Shown piece by piece: positions 1 through 9,549 of a stretch of 64,000 bases of DNA. Within the stretch, counting starts at the first letter, position 1; the number at the start of each line of letters is the position of its first letter. Source of the DNA: Methanobacteriota archaeon. GTDB lineage: Archaea; Halobacteriota; Methanosarcinia; Methanosarcinales; Methanosarcinaceae. Made by a program: the position numbers and the translations under genes. Under the pieces are notes generated by a model. The model ran no database searches, had not been told where the DNA came from, and was given only the letters and a program-made list of their open reading frames with translations. The DNA lies in the NCBI GenBank assembly GCA_023399215.1, contig JAEWQJ010000010.1, forward strand, positions 13,639 through 77,638. Direction: 5' to 3'.

Positions 1-125
1 AATGCAGCTAGAAACAATATTACTTTTATTAATGAACCGCTTTCGTATTCGTTAAAATTGATTGTTTGGATCGCGTATACTACGAACCATAGTAATAATG
101 CAGCGAACCCAATAATTTGGATCAT
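1..125 (-). CDS. Partial small membrane protein (N-terminus only)
   Basis: Reading the minus strand from an ATG at 125 gives 41 codons without a stop before the window edge. The start is strongly hydrophobic (IIGFAALLLWFVVYAI), which suggests a transmembrane segment or signal anchor, followed by a short polar stretch and a second hydrophobic run. No good Shine-Dalgarno sequence precedes the ATG. No family is recognised. It is short and could be chance, but the uninterrupted frame and hydrophobic pattern make a real truncated gene plausible. Confidence 0.35.
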   Translation of the reverse strand, partial: MIQIIGFAALLLWFVVYAIQTINFNEYESGSLIKVILFLAA

Positions 126-366
126 TCTGTCTTTTATAAAATATGAAGATGGTTCAATTTTATTATAAGTTCGAAGATTTTCAGTACCCAATCAATCACC
201 TTTCTCAACACTTGGCGATTTTAGCGATTAACCTTAAGAACGTCTTTCTAAATTTATCTTTCTATTTTAACCAATTTTTACTGAAGCTTAAAAGCGTTGA
301 TTTCCCTGGTAGACACAAGACAGATCCATTCATTTCTCCTCTGATTTATGTGCATAAGCCAATGCT

Positions 367-969
367 TTACACAATTTTGATTCCCAGAATCCGCGCAAGT
401 TCTATTGCTTGCTCTGCATTGACTATAGCCCCTCTGAGTTCCTTGCATGTATCGGATACTGTAATCCCGTCAATGATACAATCCGTTAAATCAATGTCTT
501 TGAGTAAGGCTTTAAAGAAATCTGCTCCTGTGAAATTAACCGCTTTCAGCTTGGGCTTCTTTAGCCGAATCTCAGATAAGAAGGCTTCCGTGAAATTGCA
601 GTCACCAATGGTGCAGTTCTCCAGTACAGAACTTGAAAAATCTGCATATCGAAAGGAATCGTCTGTTAAAGAGGTTTCTTTCATGCAGCTCTTGCTGAAG
701 TTACCGCCATCGCCCTTGCATTTTAACATTTTAGATCTTTTCCAGTAGCTGTCTATAAATCTGCAATTCGCAAAATTGCAGTTATCAAATACCGAATTGT
801 AAAAGAGGGCTTTTGAAAAATCACAATTGTTGAACTGGCATTGTATAAACTGTACCGATTCAAATTCTATCCTTGCGATATCAACGTCCGAAAGCGTCTC
901 GTCTTCAAAGAGCATATTTTCTATATAATTGTCATCAGATTTTGCGGCTATAATTCTGCTTTCCAACAT
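367..969 (-). CDS. Pentapeptide-repeat protein (Qnr/MfpA-like)
   Basis: The protein is rich in tandem five-residue repeats with a central F or L and small or polar neighbours (CNFANCRF, ADFSSSVLENC, VNFTGADFF), spanning most of its length, as in right-handed quadrilateral beta-helix proteins. The C-terminus (CKELRGAIVNAEQAIELARI) matches the usual closing segment of Qnr-like proteins, where an RG..V...QA..LA motif follows the helix. Members of that family can bind DNA gyrase by mimicking DNA, and a gyrase lies in this same window, but a gyrase role here is only inference. The ATG at 969 is preferred because GGAG lies nine bases upstream; an in-frame TTG at 999 would add ten residues. A long open frame on the opposite strand is a shadow. 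Confidence 0.85.
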   Translation of the reverse strand: MLESRIIAAKSDDNYIENMLFEDETLSDVDIARIEFESVQFIQCQFNNCDFSKALFYNSVFDNCNFANCRFIDSYWKRSKMLKCKGDGGNFSKSCMKETSLTDDSFRYADFSSSVLENCTIGDCNFTEAFLSEIRLKKPKLKAVNFTGADFFKALLKDIDLTDCIIDGITVSDTCKELRGAIVNAEQAIELARILGIKIV

Positions 970-1189
970 GCTTCCGTCTCCATATATTGATGTTTCCAAA
1001 TGATTATACTATAAGAGTTAGGAATAGAATACCCTAAATAATATTAACAAATTCAACTGGTAAGATAGTAGTTTCTGATGTCACATTTCAATTATTTATA
1101 TAACACGCAGATAAATAGAAATTTTATGGTTTCCCGATCGAAGTCACAATGTCAAAAATTAATATTTGAGAAATGGAGGAAACTCTCAG

Positions 1190-1831
1190 ATGAGAGAAGA
1201 AGAAAAGATATTTTCGGGTAAAATGTTTGATTCGCGCAAAAAAGAACTGAGAGATATCAAGCATAAGGCACACACTTCATGTCAAAGATACAATGCAATG
1301 GACGAATATGATCCCGAACGTCTGCCAATTATCAAGGAATTCATTGGCGGCATCGGCAAGAAATATTATTTTCAGGGACCTATCCAGTTTAATTACGGCT
1401 GTCACACCTTTATTGGAGAAAACTTTGTTGCGAATTTCAATCTTATGGTGATGGATGACGCACGTATTTATATTGGCGACAATGTATGTTTCGGGCCAAA
1501 TGTTTCGTTAATGGCTACTTCTCATCCTCTGATTGCCCAGGAACGTATGGGAACAGATGAAAACGGGAACACGATAATGGCCGAATACGCCGAAGAAATC
1601 CATATCGGCAACAACGTGTGGATCGCATGTAATGTGGTTGTATTGGGCGGCGTACATATAGGAAACAATGTGGTAATCGGTGCCGGCAGCGTCGTAACAA
1701 AAGATATTCCGGATAACCATCTTGCTTTTGGCAACCCTTGCCGTCCAGTTCGTCCAATCACCGAAGCCGACAGTAAAAAGCATTTGATTTTAGAAGAAGA
1801 TCTCAAGCATTTCGGATATAACATTAAATAA
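1190..1831 (+). CDS. Maltose/galactoside O-acetyltransferase-like hexapeptide protein
   Basis: A left-handed beta-helix acyltransferase that would transfer acetyl from acetyl-CoA to a sugar hydroxyl. The N-terminus has the Mac domain seen in maltose and NodL acetyltransferases (EEEKIFSGKMFDSRKKELRD). Hexapeptide repeats follow (IYIGDNVCFGPNVSLMATSH, IHIGNNVWIACNVVVLGGV, IGAGSVVTKDIPDN). The His in MATSH is the expected catalytic base and the final AFGNPCRPVR is the usual CoA-side motif. The ATG at 1190 follows GGAGG at 1175-1179 with good spacing, giving 213 residues, normal for the family. It stands alone and ends before a strong hairpin. The exact sugar substrate cannot be told. Confidence 0.9.
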   Translation: MREEEKIFSGKMFDSRKKELRDIKHKAHTSCQRYNAMDEYDPERLPIIKEFIGGIGKKYYFQGPIQFNYGCHTFIGENFVANFNLMVMDDARIYIGDNVCFGPNVSLMATSHPLIAQERMGTDENGNTIMAEYAEEIHIGNNVWIACNVVVLGGVHIGNNVVIGAGSVVTKDIPDNHLAFGNPCRPVRPITEADSKKHLILEEDLKHFGYNIK

Positions 1832-1861
1832 TTAAGGTCAAATTCAGGTCAAATTAAAGTC

Positions 1862-1887
1862 AAATTCAGGTCAACATACCTGAATTT
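1862..1887 (+). terminator. Hairpin terminator after the acetyltransferase gene
   Basis: AAATTCAGGT and ACCTGAATTT form a perfect 10-bp stem with a 6-base loop 30 bases after the stop codon. The left arm belongs to a short run of repeated TCAAATTCAGGT-like units that begins at about 1840. It is not followed by a clear U tract, so it could act as a 3' stability hairpin instead. Confidence 0.5.
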
Positions 1888-2021
1888 CAGAAAAACAGAA
1901 AAGAAACGAGCAGCGTTAGACATTAAACTAGACGAGTCCGGTATTAATAAACATTGCTTGGTTTTTATAATGCTACTATTATTATCGAAATACTCAAATA
2001 TTTAAATTCACATTTTTCTTT

Positions 2022-2417
2022 ATGCTGTTAATAAACACAAAAATAGGGCCAAGTAAGATAAACGGTATTGGTCTTTTCGCTAATCAATTTATTCCAAAAG
2101 GAACTGTAATATGGAAATTTCATTCTGGATTTGATATCAAAATTGATAAAAATGAACTTGCTAAACTGCCGGAGATAACGAAAGACTGTTTTTTGAAATA
2201 CGCATATCTTAATCCAGATACAGATAAATACATTCTATGTCTTGATGATGCTCGTTATTTTAATCACTCCGATGATCCTAATTGCATAGATGAATCTCCC
2301 ATAGAAGAGAACGAAGGAATAACTTTCGCTGCAAGAGATATACAACAGGGCGAAGAGCTTACTTCTGACTATAGAAAATATGATGCCGATTATGACTACA
2401 AAATGAGCATCCCTTGA
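2022..2417 (+). CDS. Small SET-domain protein (putative lysine methyltransferase)
   Basis: A 131-residue protein that is little more than a SET domain. It shows the N-terminal SET strand (KINGIGLFANQFIPKGTVIW), the SAM and substrate motif RYFNHSDDPNC around residues 78-88 (the RxxNHSxxPN signature) and the closing GEELTSDY near residue 112, which carries the catalytic tyrosine. A zinc-binding post-SET segment is missing, as in many compact prokaryotic versions. There is no Shine-Dalgarno sequence; an AT-rich TATA-like element (ATATTTAAAT, 1998-2007) about 20 bases before the ATG suggests a leaderless transcript. The target is unknown; archaeal chromatin proteins or ribosomal proteins are possible. 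Confidence 0.85.
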   Translation: MLLINTKIGPSKINGIGLFANQFIPKGTVIWKFHSGFDIKIDKNELAKLPEITKDCFLKYAYLNPDTDKYILCLDDARYFNHSDDPNCIDESPIEENEGITFAARDIQQGEELTSDYRKYDADYDYKMSIP

Positions 2418-2570
2418 TTTTGAATTTGATGACCGAGTAGCGTGCTAATCTGTCTATAAAATCAAAGTCAAATTTTTGAGTACTGTAATATAAAAGAAAA
2501 AAGCATTAAAAGAAAGCTCTCTTCTTTCAATACTCTTTCAATACTCTTTCAATATTTTTTCAATAAATTT

Positions 2571-5500
2571 TTACATTTTCTTTTTATAGAACCCAAAATA
2601 GATTCCACCAATGGCTGCTACCACGAAGATAATTCCAAAAATATCGGAACCCGAGAATGAGAAACCGTTATTATCTGGTTCGTCTGTGGAATCTTTCTTC
2701 ATCTCATAGCCTTCAACATAATCCGAATCAGCAGATGATTTCGAGACCTCAGGTGCAGGTTCGGGAGAATCGACCCCATATCCTGCATCGCTCTCTACAA
2801 CAGTCTGATTGCTGTTCTCTGCACTCCGAATTACAGGCGTCGAACTTCCTTTATTACCACCACTGCTGTGTTTTTCACCACTGCTGCTTTGTTCTTCAGT
2901 CTCTTCTTGTTCAAGGGATTCCTGCGTAGCATTTTCTATTGCTTCGCTAAAACCCGGGACCGAGACCATCCCTGATACGTAGCTGTTGAGAAGGGGGTTT
3001 CCGCAGGTATGGTGGCAGCAGGTAACTCCATCCTCAACCACTGATTCTTCATATTCCGTAGCAAGGCTTTCGAGAACATCATCCGAGGCATCCCAGTTAC
3101 CTTTGCGTGCGGTCTCCAGCATCCGGGCTGTCATGGACTGATAAGCATAAGGATTATTTTGCTTAATCCAGTCGCTGAGTTCCTGGTCCGCCACGTACGT
3201 CTTATACACCTGATTCCACATGTCATCACTGATCAAATCCGGGTTCGTAGCTTCCCAGCCCCAGAGGTTCTCAACGAAATCCGACATTTCCCTGGCTCCT
3301 GCATAACCACTTCCCTGCATACCTTCAATCCACTTTGAATTGAAATATCTGGAGTACGTTTCCCTCGTAAGAAACTTTTCCAGGGTTTCGGTTTTCTCGT
3401 CCCCGTTTGTCAGCATGTTCGTGATATATGAATCAGGGTACTCTCCTCCTGAAACGGAACTGATCGCAAGATTCAAACCTCCAAGGTACTGGAAGAAATC
3501 ATCATTGTCCAGAGTCCCGTAGAGGTTCGTGCTCCGGCTGTGCACTGTAGCTTCAACCCCTTCAAGGTTCTTTTCAAAAAGATCCTTCAGGTCTTCGCCC
3601 CATACGTCTTCTCCGTAGGCGTTGCACATCTTGTTGATGTAAAGCTCTGCAAGCTCGTCGTTGCTTTCCCAGGTATCACTTGAAGAGATCGCATTGGGAA
3701 GGCCTGTGCCGTAGGCGCCGTCCGAAGACCCGAAAATCCTGAGCAGGGCAAGGTCTAGAGCTTCACTTTCATTAAGGGAACCTTCACTCGTCAAAGAAGA
3801 TTTCAGAGCATCTGCATTTTCCCGGACATAATTAGGAGAGTCTTCCTGGGCATAAGCCAGTTTTACGGCCTTGTCCAGCAGGCGAACTTTGTCAGGGTAC
3901 ATGTCTCTGTAGAGTCCGGAGATCTGCATTACCACGTCAATTCTTGGCCTTCCCAGCGTTTCCATGGGAATAGCTTCCACGTCAACTACTCTGCCGCTGT
4001 TCCATACAGGCTTGACCCCGAGCAGGTAGAGGATCTCTGATTCCATAACCCCTTCATGCCTTGTGGTTTCCCCTGCCCAGAGTATGTAAGCCACCTTTTT
4101 AGGATATGTCCCGTGCTCGGCAACATAAGCTTCAAGCATCTGATCAGCCATCTCCTGCCCTAAAGTCCAGACAGCTTCTGTTGGCACTATCCGCTGGTCA
4201 AACGCATAGAAGTTTCTTCCAGACGGCAGAGTTTCCGGATTTCTAACAGGGTCTCCTCCCAGGTTTCCAGGAATGAACTTGCCGTCCAGGGCATTAAGGA
4301 CCTGATCAATTTCCTCTTTCCCAAGAGCCAGGTTTGCAGCATATTCTTCCGCATCGGAAAGGAAGGTACTGACGGTTTCATTGCTTTTTCCAAGCACCTG
4401 CTTCTGAGCGGCTGTGGAATTGACTCCCTGGTTAAGGACAAGGTCAAGCAGATAAAGCTGGGACCCTTCGGTTTTATTGAATTCATTAACCGAGTCTGCA
4501 AAGTCAGTTCCGAGCATTGAATTTACCATGCCCACAAGCTGCTCTCCTTTCGGGCTTGTACCCAGGACATGCAGTCCGTAAGGCATGGACTGGTTCTTAT
4601 ACTCGTCCAGAAGATCTTCAAGTCCTTCCAGGAAAGTTGTATTAAAGTAAGTCTCGTTATTTTCTGCCTCTGTCATGTTAAGTTCTTTATCCAGGGAAAG
4701 AGACTGAGTCAGGTTTAATACTTCAGACCTGTGAGCCGCTTTAAGAGAGGCATCTGCCTCTGCCTGTTCATAGTTCTGGATAGCTTCGCTCAGGTTTGAA
4801 TAATTCCCATAGCTTCCTGCTGAAAGAATCGGGGGTACAAGGTGATCAACAATGACTGCTCCTCCCCTGCGCTTTGCCTCATTGCCTTCTCCTAGCCCGT
4901 CCATAACGTAAGGATAAATCACAGGCTTATCACCTATCATCAAGGAAGGCCAGTCGTACCGAGAAAGCCCGAACTCCTTTCCAGGAAGCCATTCCTGAGT
5001 CCCATGCCTGCCGAAGTGAACAAGGGCATCACTGTCGAATCCTCCTTCTTCCTCGGAATGCTGGAGCCAGAGATAGAAAGCAATGTACTGGTGGTGAGGA
5101 GGTAAATCCTTGTCATGATAGAGAGCCTCGTTATCATCAAGCCAGCCTCTTGAAGGTTGTGGAGCCAGAATCACGTTCTTCCCTACCTCGATTCTGGGAA
5201 TCACAAGATATTTTCCAGTCTCGTTTTCCCAGACCATAATCTTTCCAGGTGCAGGACCCCACTGGTCAATGACCTCTTGCTGCCTTTCTTCAGGGAGTTC
5301 TGAGAACCATTTCTCATAGGTACTTTCTGGGAGAAGAACGACTTTGCCGGTCTCAACCATTTTCTGGAGTTCTCCAGGTGCCCAGGTCCCTATGTTTATA
5401 CCCTGGGTAAGCATCAAATTCAGGAGTTCAGTTTCGTTTAAGGTCTGGTTTTCATTCAGGGCATATCCGTCTTTAGCCATAGCGCCAAGAAGGTTGGACA

Positions 5501-7229
5501 AACTTGGGATGACATCGAGATAAGAAGCCCCTATGTTATCCTTCCCTCCTCCGTGATTATAATAAATTATAGCAACTTTTTTGTCCGACTCCGGAATTTC
5601 ACTGAGGTTCACCCAGCTTTCCACACGGTCAACAAGCCAGTCTACCTGGTAATCTATGGAAACCGAAGTTTCAGTTTCAGTTTCGGGATCTACTTCCGTC
5701 GCAGCCATTATTACAGGGTCAATAGCTCCCCAAAGTTCCTGCAAATCGAGCTTCATCATCTTGTCCGAAGGAAGCGGTCTGCTGCTGGCTTCATACTCGG
5801 TCCTGTTCATGTAATTGTCAATAATGCCGTTGATTACAGGCACACCAAGCTCTTCGGCATCAAACTTGTTGCCAAAGTATGTAAATGAAATAATTGCATC
5901 CACAAGGACCTCATCTCCCTGCTTGAAAAAGTCGCCGGAGGAAAGGTTATCAGATCCGTATGTGGCAATAACATTGTAACCTTTTGCTTCCAGTTTTGAG
6001 ATCAGGGCATCAATTGGCTCAATCTGGAATGGAAAATAGCTCTGGTACATGGTGATTGCAATTGTAGGCTTTGAAGGATCGTATACATGCCCTCCGTCGC
6101 TTCGGTTTGAATACCAGGCAAGGTAGGTATCAAGAGAATCGGTAAAGTAACCTGTCATGTTCGTGTGGTATATTGCCCTTTCTGGAAGCGTATGCGGCTC
6201 CTCATATAGCAGGTCAGATCTGCTGCAGCAATTACTGGCGATGCAGAATACCAGATTTTTCAGGTTGTTCTGGTCGTAAGCCCCGTTAATCCAGTAGTTG
6301 TTCAGTTTTTCCCTGTAGCTTTCGATCTGGTCTTCAGGAAGCGGGATGCTCTCATTCAGAAGGGTATCGTCATCAATAACCACACACCCGTTAGCAATTG
6401 CACTGTCTACCGTCGGTGTGAGCTTCTGGGCTGTTGAAGGACTGAGCATGTTGATGTAAATTATGTCCATTGCACTAAGGTCAACGTCATTTTCCATCAC
6501 GTAGTCAGCCATAAAGCAGTTAAGAGTAAGGTTCAGGCTGTTGTTACTGTTGATTTCTTCAGCCAGGTTTTTGAGTGGGAGTTCATGACTCCTGTATCCG
6601 GTCACAATGGCAATGTTCAGGTGTTGGCTGCTGCCGGAATCACTCTGAATCTGGCTGAAGTTATCCTGAGTCTCACTGGAATTACCCTGAGTCTCACTGG
6701 AGTTACTCTGAGTCTCACTGGAATTATCCTGAATCTGGCTGGAGTTATCCTGAGTTTCTGTTTCATCTTCCTTTAACAAAAGAACGTTTGTGGAACCTAA
6801 AGGTATAGGGTCAGCATTCATCTGTTTCTGGCGGGTGAGTCCGCTGATTCTGGCACTGCCAGAAAGGCTAGCTTCACTGACAGGCAGGTCAAGAAGAGCC
6901 TGAGACTCATTTTCATCGATATTTCTGCTTGATGTATCAAGATTCACTATAAGGTCCGTTCCGTTTTGAACCTGAATTTGTTCATCGGCACGGCGCCATT
7001 TGTCCTCGTTGTAAAGAGCTACAAGCGTATAGTTTCCGTCGGGAATGTCGGAAAGCAGGTAATTGCCTTCGACATCACTGGTTGTGCTGGCAACGAGTTC
7101 ATACTGAAGATCTCCGCTTCCAGCCGCCGGAGAAATCGAAAACAACGCTAAAAGCATAAAAAATGCCAGTATTGAAGCCTTAATTTTTTTGTTCAAAAGG
7201 TTCGTTTCTTTATTCAACTGTTCATTCAT
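2571..7229 (-). CDS. Exported, membrane-anchored CobN/ChlH-like chelatase large subunit
   Basis: A 1552-residue CobN/magnesium-chelatase-H family protein. Strong family motifs are HFGRHGTQEWLPGKEFGLS (near residue 735), YPYVMDGLGEGNEAKRRGG with VDHLVPP after it, and the late CCHHTCGNPLLNSYVSG. Cytosolic CobN inserts cobalt into hydrogenobyrinate using ATP and a CobS/T or ChlI/D motor. This copy has an N-terminal signal sequence (ASILAFFMLLALFSISPAAG), then a carboxypeptidase-regulatory-like beta domain (GNYLLSDIPDGNYTLVALY), then a low-complexity NSSETQ/NSSQIQ repeat (about residues 157-195). It ends in a Ser/Gly/Glu-rich linker, one transmembrane helix (IFGIIFVVAAIGGIYFGFY) and KKKM. It should therefore face outside, tied to the membrane. 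No motor subunit lies nearby. GGAG sits upstream of the ATG. Binding or sensing of extracellular tetrapyrroles is possible but unproven. Confidence 0.9.
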   Translation of the reverse strand: MNEQLNKETNLLNKKIKASILAFFMLLALFSISPAAGSGDLQYELVASTTSDVEGNYLLSDIPDGNYTLVALYNEDKWRRADEQIQVQNGTDLIVNLDTSSRNIDENESQALLDLPVSEASLSGSARISGLTRQKQMNADPIPLGSTNVLLLKEDETETQDNSSQIQDNSSETQSNSSETQGNSSETQDNFSQIQSDSGSSQHLNIAIVTGYRSHELPLKNLAEEINSNNSLNLTLNCFMADYVMENDVDLSAMDIIYINMLSPSTAQKLTPTVDSAIANGCVVIDDDTLLNESIPLPEDQIESYREKLNNYWINGAYDQNNLKNLVFCIASNCCSRSDLLYEEPHTLPERAIYHTNMTGYFTDSLDTYLAWYSNRSDGGHVYDPSKPTIAITMYQSYFPFQIEPIDALISKLEAKGYNVIATYGSDNLSSGDFFKQGDEVLVDAIISFTYFGNKFDAEELGVPVINGIIDNYMNRTEYEASSRPLPSDKMMKLDLQELWGAIDPVIMAATEVDPETETETSVSIDYQVDWLVDRVESWVNLSEIPESDKKVAIIYYNHGGGKDNIGASYLDVIPSLSNLLGAMAKDGYALNENQTLNETELLNLMLTQGINIGTWAPGELQKMVETGKVVLLPESTYEKWFSELPEERQQEVIDQWGPAPGKIMVWENETGKYLVIPRIEVGKNVILAPQPSRGWLDDNEALYHDKDLPPHHQYIAFYLWLQHSEEEGGFDSDALVHFGRHGTQEWLPGKEFGLSRYDWPSLMIGDKPVIYPYVMDGLGEGNEAKRRGGAVIVDHLVPPILSAGSYGNYSNLSEAIQNYEQAEADASLKAAHRSEVLNLTQSLSLDKELNMTEAENNETYFNTTFLEGLEDLLDEYKNQSMPYGLHVLGTSPKGEQLVGMVNSMLGTDFADSVNEFNKTEGSQLYLLDLVLNQGVNSTAAQKQVLGKSNETVSTFLSDAEEYAANLALGKEEIDQVLNALDGKFIPGNLGGDPVRNPETLPSGRNFYAFDQRIVPTEAVWTLGQEMADQMLEAYVAEHGTYPKKVAYILWAGETTRHEGVMESEILYLLGVKPVWNSGRVVDVEAIPMETLGRPRIDVVMQISGLYRDMYPDKVRLLDKAVKLAYAQEDSPNYVRENADALKSSLTSEGSLNESEALDLALLRIFGSSDGAYGTGLPNAISSSDTWESNDELAELYINKMCNAYGEDVWGEDLKDLFEKNLEGVEATVHSRSTNLYGTLDNDDFFQYLGGLNLAISSVSGGEYPDSYITNMLTNGDEKTETLEKFLTRETYSRYFNSKWIEGMQGSGYAGAREMSDFVENLWGWEATNPDLISDDMWNQVYKTYVADQELSDWIKQNNPYAYQSMTARMLETARKGNWDASDDVLESLATEYEESVVEDGVTCCHHTCGNPLLNSYVSGMVSVPGFSEAIENATQESLEQEETEEQSSSGEKHSSGGNKGSSTPVIRSAENSNQTVVESDAGYGVDSPEPAPEVSKSSADSDYVEGYEMKKDSTDEPDNNGFSFSGSDIFGIIFVVAAIGGIYFGFYKKKM

Positions 7230-7407
7230 AATTCCTACTCCAGAAACTAATTTTTGATGCCGAGTTGTGAGGATATTATTACTAAATCTTGAGACTGCAC
7301 GCTGCTTTCAAGAAATCATTTACTGTTCAACTTTCAAATTTTTCATCAGCAAACATGAAAAAATCAGATCAATAATAACAAGAAATTGCATTATACACAA
7401 ATAACTA

Positions 7408-7422
7408 AAGTAAACTTTACTT
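7408..7422. promoter_or_regulatory. Perfect palindrome upstream of the CobN-like gene
   Basis: AAGTAAACTTTACTT is a perfect palindrome with 7-bp arms around one central base, about 180 bases upstream of the CobN-like start codon. A matching half site (AGTTTACTTG) occurs again at about 7549. The symmetry suggests a dimeric regulator binding site, but no regulator is identified. Confidence 0.35.
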
Positions 7423-8078
7423 GTTAGTGCAAAGAAAAACATCATTTGACACCTGTTATTAAAAAAATATTTTAAAGGAAAATAACCTCACAAATTCTCA
7501 ATTGTCCACCTCAATATCGTAAACAATTACGTAATTTCAGCTCAATTTTAGTTTACTTGTATAAAAAACTAAAATTTTAGATAATAATCCTTAGCCAAAA
7601 AGGTAATAACAAATGGAAGGCAGACCAAAAAATGACATCCAATGCCATTTATTGAGCCACAGTAAATTTAATAGACGGAATTACAAGTCAAACAAAAAAT
7701 ATTTTGAAAAGGAAAAATTATGGAAAATAATAATAAAAATTGAGAATGCCAAGAAGTTAACAAAATATAAAAAGAGGTCAGGTATTTAACTCAACTTGAC
7801 AAATTCTGTTAATTAATACAGTATTTCCTTATTAAAAACACATTGCGTTGATACATTATTTTGTGGTAAAATAAAACATGTCAAAAATTAATAAACAAAA
7901 AAGATAAATTTAAATTATATAAAGAAAACAGAAGTTTGAAGCCCATATTATTGCTTCAAGACATTTGGAGTTTTGCTCGAGGAGAATCTCAAAATCTCTT
8001 AAAATCTTTAAACATACTTTGAATCCTTAAACATACCTTGACACCTCTTTCTTCAAAAGGATTTCCAAAATGAATTAT

Positions 8079-8150
8079 TATCTCTAACTCTATATCTCTA
8101 ACTCTATATCTCTAACTTTATATCTCTAACTCTATATCTCTAACTTTATA
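8079..8150. repeat. Tandem repeat, 14-bp unit, about 5 copies
   Basis: The unit TATCTCTAACTCTA is repeated about five times with one T/C variant position. It lies in non-coding DNA and has no visible function. Confidence 0.85.
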
Positions 8151-8403
8151 ATTGATACGTTATGAAGCTAAAAGAGAGTAGAACCTTCTACTCTCATTTC
8201 TCCTTCTTTAGATATCGAGTTTTACTGTACTTAATTTATCCATTCATCTTTTTACACTTCGCTCTCATTTTATACTCGCAGAGAGATGCTCAACTTTTTG
8301 TCATAATATTTGTTTCTTTATGCTCGACTTTTTGTCGTAATGTTTATTCATTTCGGGTTGCTCAGAGCCAGAACTCCTGGGTTTAGTCTGACAACCCATA
8401 TTT

Positions 8404-8484
8404 TTTACAGACCTTGAAACCATTGCTGCAAGCCTTTTCTGGGTTCAGCCGCTTGCAGGGTGGATAAATGAAAAGTACCGCTGA
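8404..8484 (+). pseudogene. Possible C-terminal gene relic
   Basis: A 26-codon frame ending in TGA reads like the end of a real protein (LETIAASLFWVQPLAGWINE) and is more GC-rich than its surroundings. There is no start codon or upstream continuation. The parent family is not recognised. Confidence 0.25.
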
Positions 8485-8635
8485 CTTTTCGTGAAAATAA
8501 ACAGTACATGAAAAAAATTATATATCCTTATGATAATGTACATATGTAGCCAAAACACTACATATGGTGTATTAACAGGCATTTACAATTAATTACAGAT
8601 TACAAACAAAGAAAAACATGAGTGAAGGTGTAACA

Positions 8636-9100
8636 ATGAGAAAAGCAATTATAGCAATTCTTCTGGGAATACTGTTTATAGGGGTTTCCGGAGCAGCGGT
8701 AGTCAGTGCAGTTGCTTCGGATAATCCAGGGACAAACTATGGTTCTGGATCAATGTACAGGTGGGCTGCAAGGAACACAGATTCTGGCCCACGTTACGGC
8801 AACTTTTCCGATTGTCCTTACTTCAACTCAAATAGTACTGCGGAACTTGAGGTTAAGACTGTAGATGAAGCACTCGAAATCGCAAAGACAGAGATCGACA
8901 GTGACGTTTCCAAAGAGGACATTTCTCAGATGCGTCGCTGGTGGATTGTTTCCTATCAGGACGAGGACGGGGTTTACAAGCAGGCAAGAATTGATGCCGT
9001 CAGCGGTGAAGTGTTTACCGATTATCCTGTTTGCACAGGAGCACAGACAGGCAACAGATACGGCAGAGGTCAGGGCTACTGCAGGACAAATGCCTGCTGA
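8636..9100 (+). CDS. Small exported PepSY-like protein
   Basis: The 154-residue product starts with a clear signal peptide (KAIIAILLGILFIGVSGAAV, cleavage likely near VVSA). The mature part contains a PepSY-like alpha/beta module: VDEALEIAKTEIDSDVSKED, then RRWWIVSYQDEDGVYKQARI and DAVSGEVF, which is the usual helix, strand and hairpin of such domains. A Gly/Arg/Tyr-rich tail with three Cys follows. The ATG at 8636 has GGTG at 8627-8630; an earlier in-frame ATG at 8618 lacks a Shine-Dalgarno sequence. PepSY domains often inhibit peptidases or bind ligands at the cell surface, but the partner here is unknown. Confidence 0.8.
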   Translation: MRKAIIAILLGILFIGVSGAAVVSAVASDNPGTNYGSGSMYRWAARNTDSGPRYGNFSDCPYFNSNSTAELEVKTVDEALEIAKTEIDSDVSKEDISQMRRWWIVSYQDEDGVYKQARIDAVSGEVFTDYPVCTGAQTGNRYGRGQGYCRTNAC

Positions 9101-9171
9101 GAGCAACAGCGCTTCAATATTAATTGAATATTGAAGCCATCCCTAATACTATCCTTTTTATTTATTTTTTC

Positions 9172-9385
9172 AGGTTAATTCTTCGAGTTACAGATATTCT
9201 TCGAGTTACAGTTTAATTCTTCGAGTTACAGTTTAATAGTACAGTTTAATTCTTCGAGTTACAGGTTAATAGTACAGTTTAATTCTTCGAGTTACAGTTT
9301 AATTCTTCGAGTACAGATTAATTCTTCGAGTATAGGTTAATTCTTTGAGTTACAGGTTAATTCTTCAAGTATAGGTTAATTCTTC
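9172..9385. repeat. Degenerate tandem repeat around TTAATTCTTCGAGTTACAG
   Basis: About ten imperfect copies of a roughly 19-20-base unit (TTAATTCTTCGAGTTACAG), some shortened to TTAATAGTACAG, fill the space between the PepSY gene and the next small gene. The pattern suggests slippage expansion in non-coding DNA. Confidence 0.85.
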
Positions 9386-9549
9386 AATTTATTGCCCTTT
9401 TATCAAAAATCTCTAATGGACTTTTATATTTACAGTTACCTTTTTCCGGATATTCTTTTATATTTATGGTAGCAATATCTGAGAAAAAAGTCGGTGGAAC
9501 AAGAAAACCAATAATTTCAAGAATATCTGTTATTTTCGAGGTGGAAAGC

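Larger units (their letters stand above)
7423..8635. other. Long AT-rich intergenic region
   Basis: About 1.2 kb without a convincing gene. It holds the half-site noted above, a 14-bp tandem repeat (8079-8150), duplicated ACTTTTTGTC-containing stretches around 8290-8340, and a short coding-like relic (8404-8484). The one longer open frame here (8162-8386) has a composition typical of chance frames in AT-rich DNA. Confidence 0.5.

Noticed and set aside
143..748. A 201-codon open frame on the plus strand
   Set aside because: It overlaps the pentapeptide-repeat gene in antisense, has no family features and shows the codon pattern of a shadow frame.
8162..8386. A 74-codon hydrophobic frame
   Set aside because: It has no ribosome binding site, its content reflects AT-rich repeats, and it ends among degenerate duplications.
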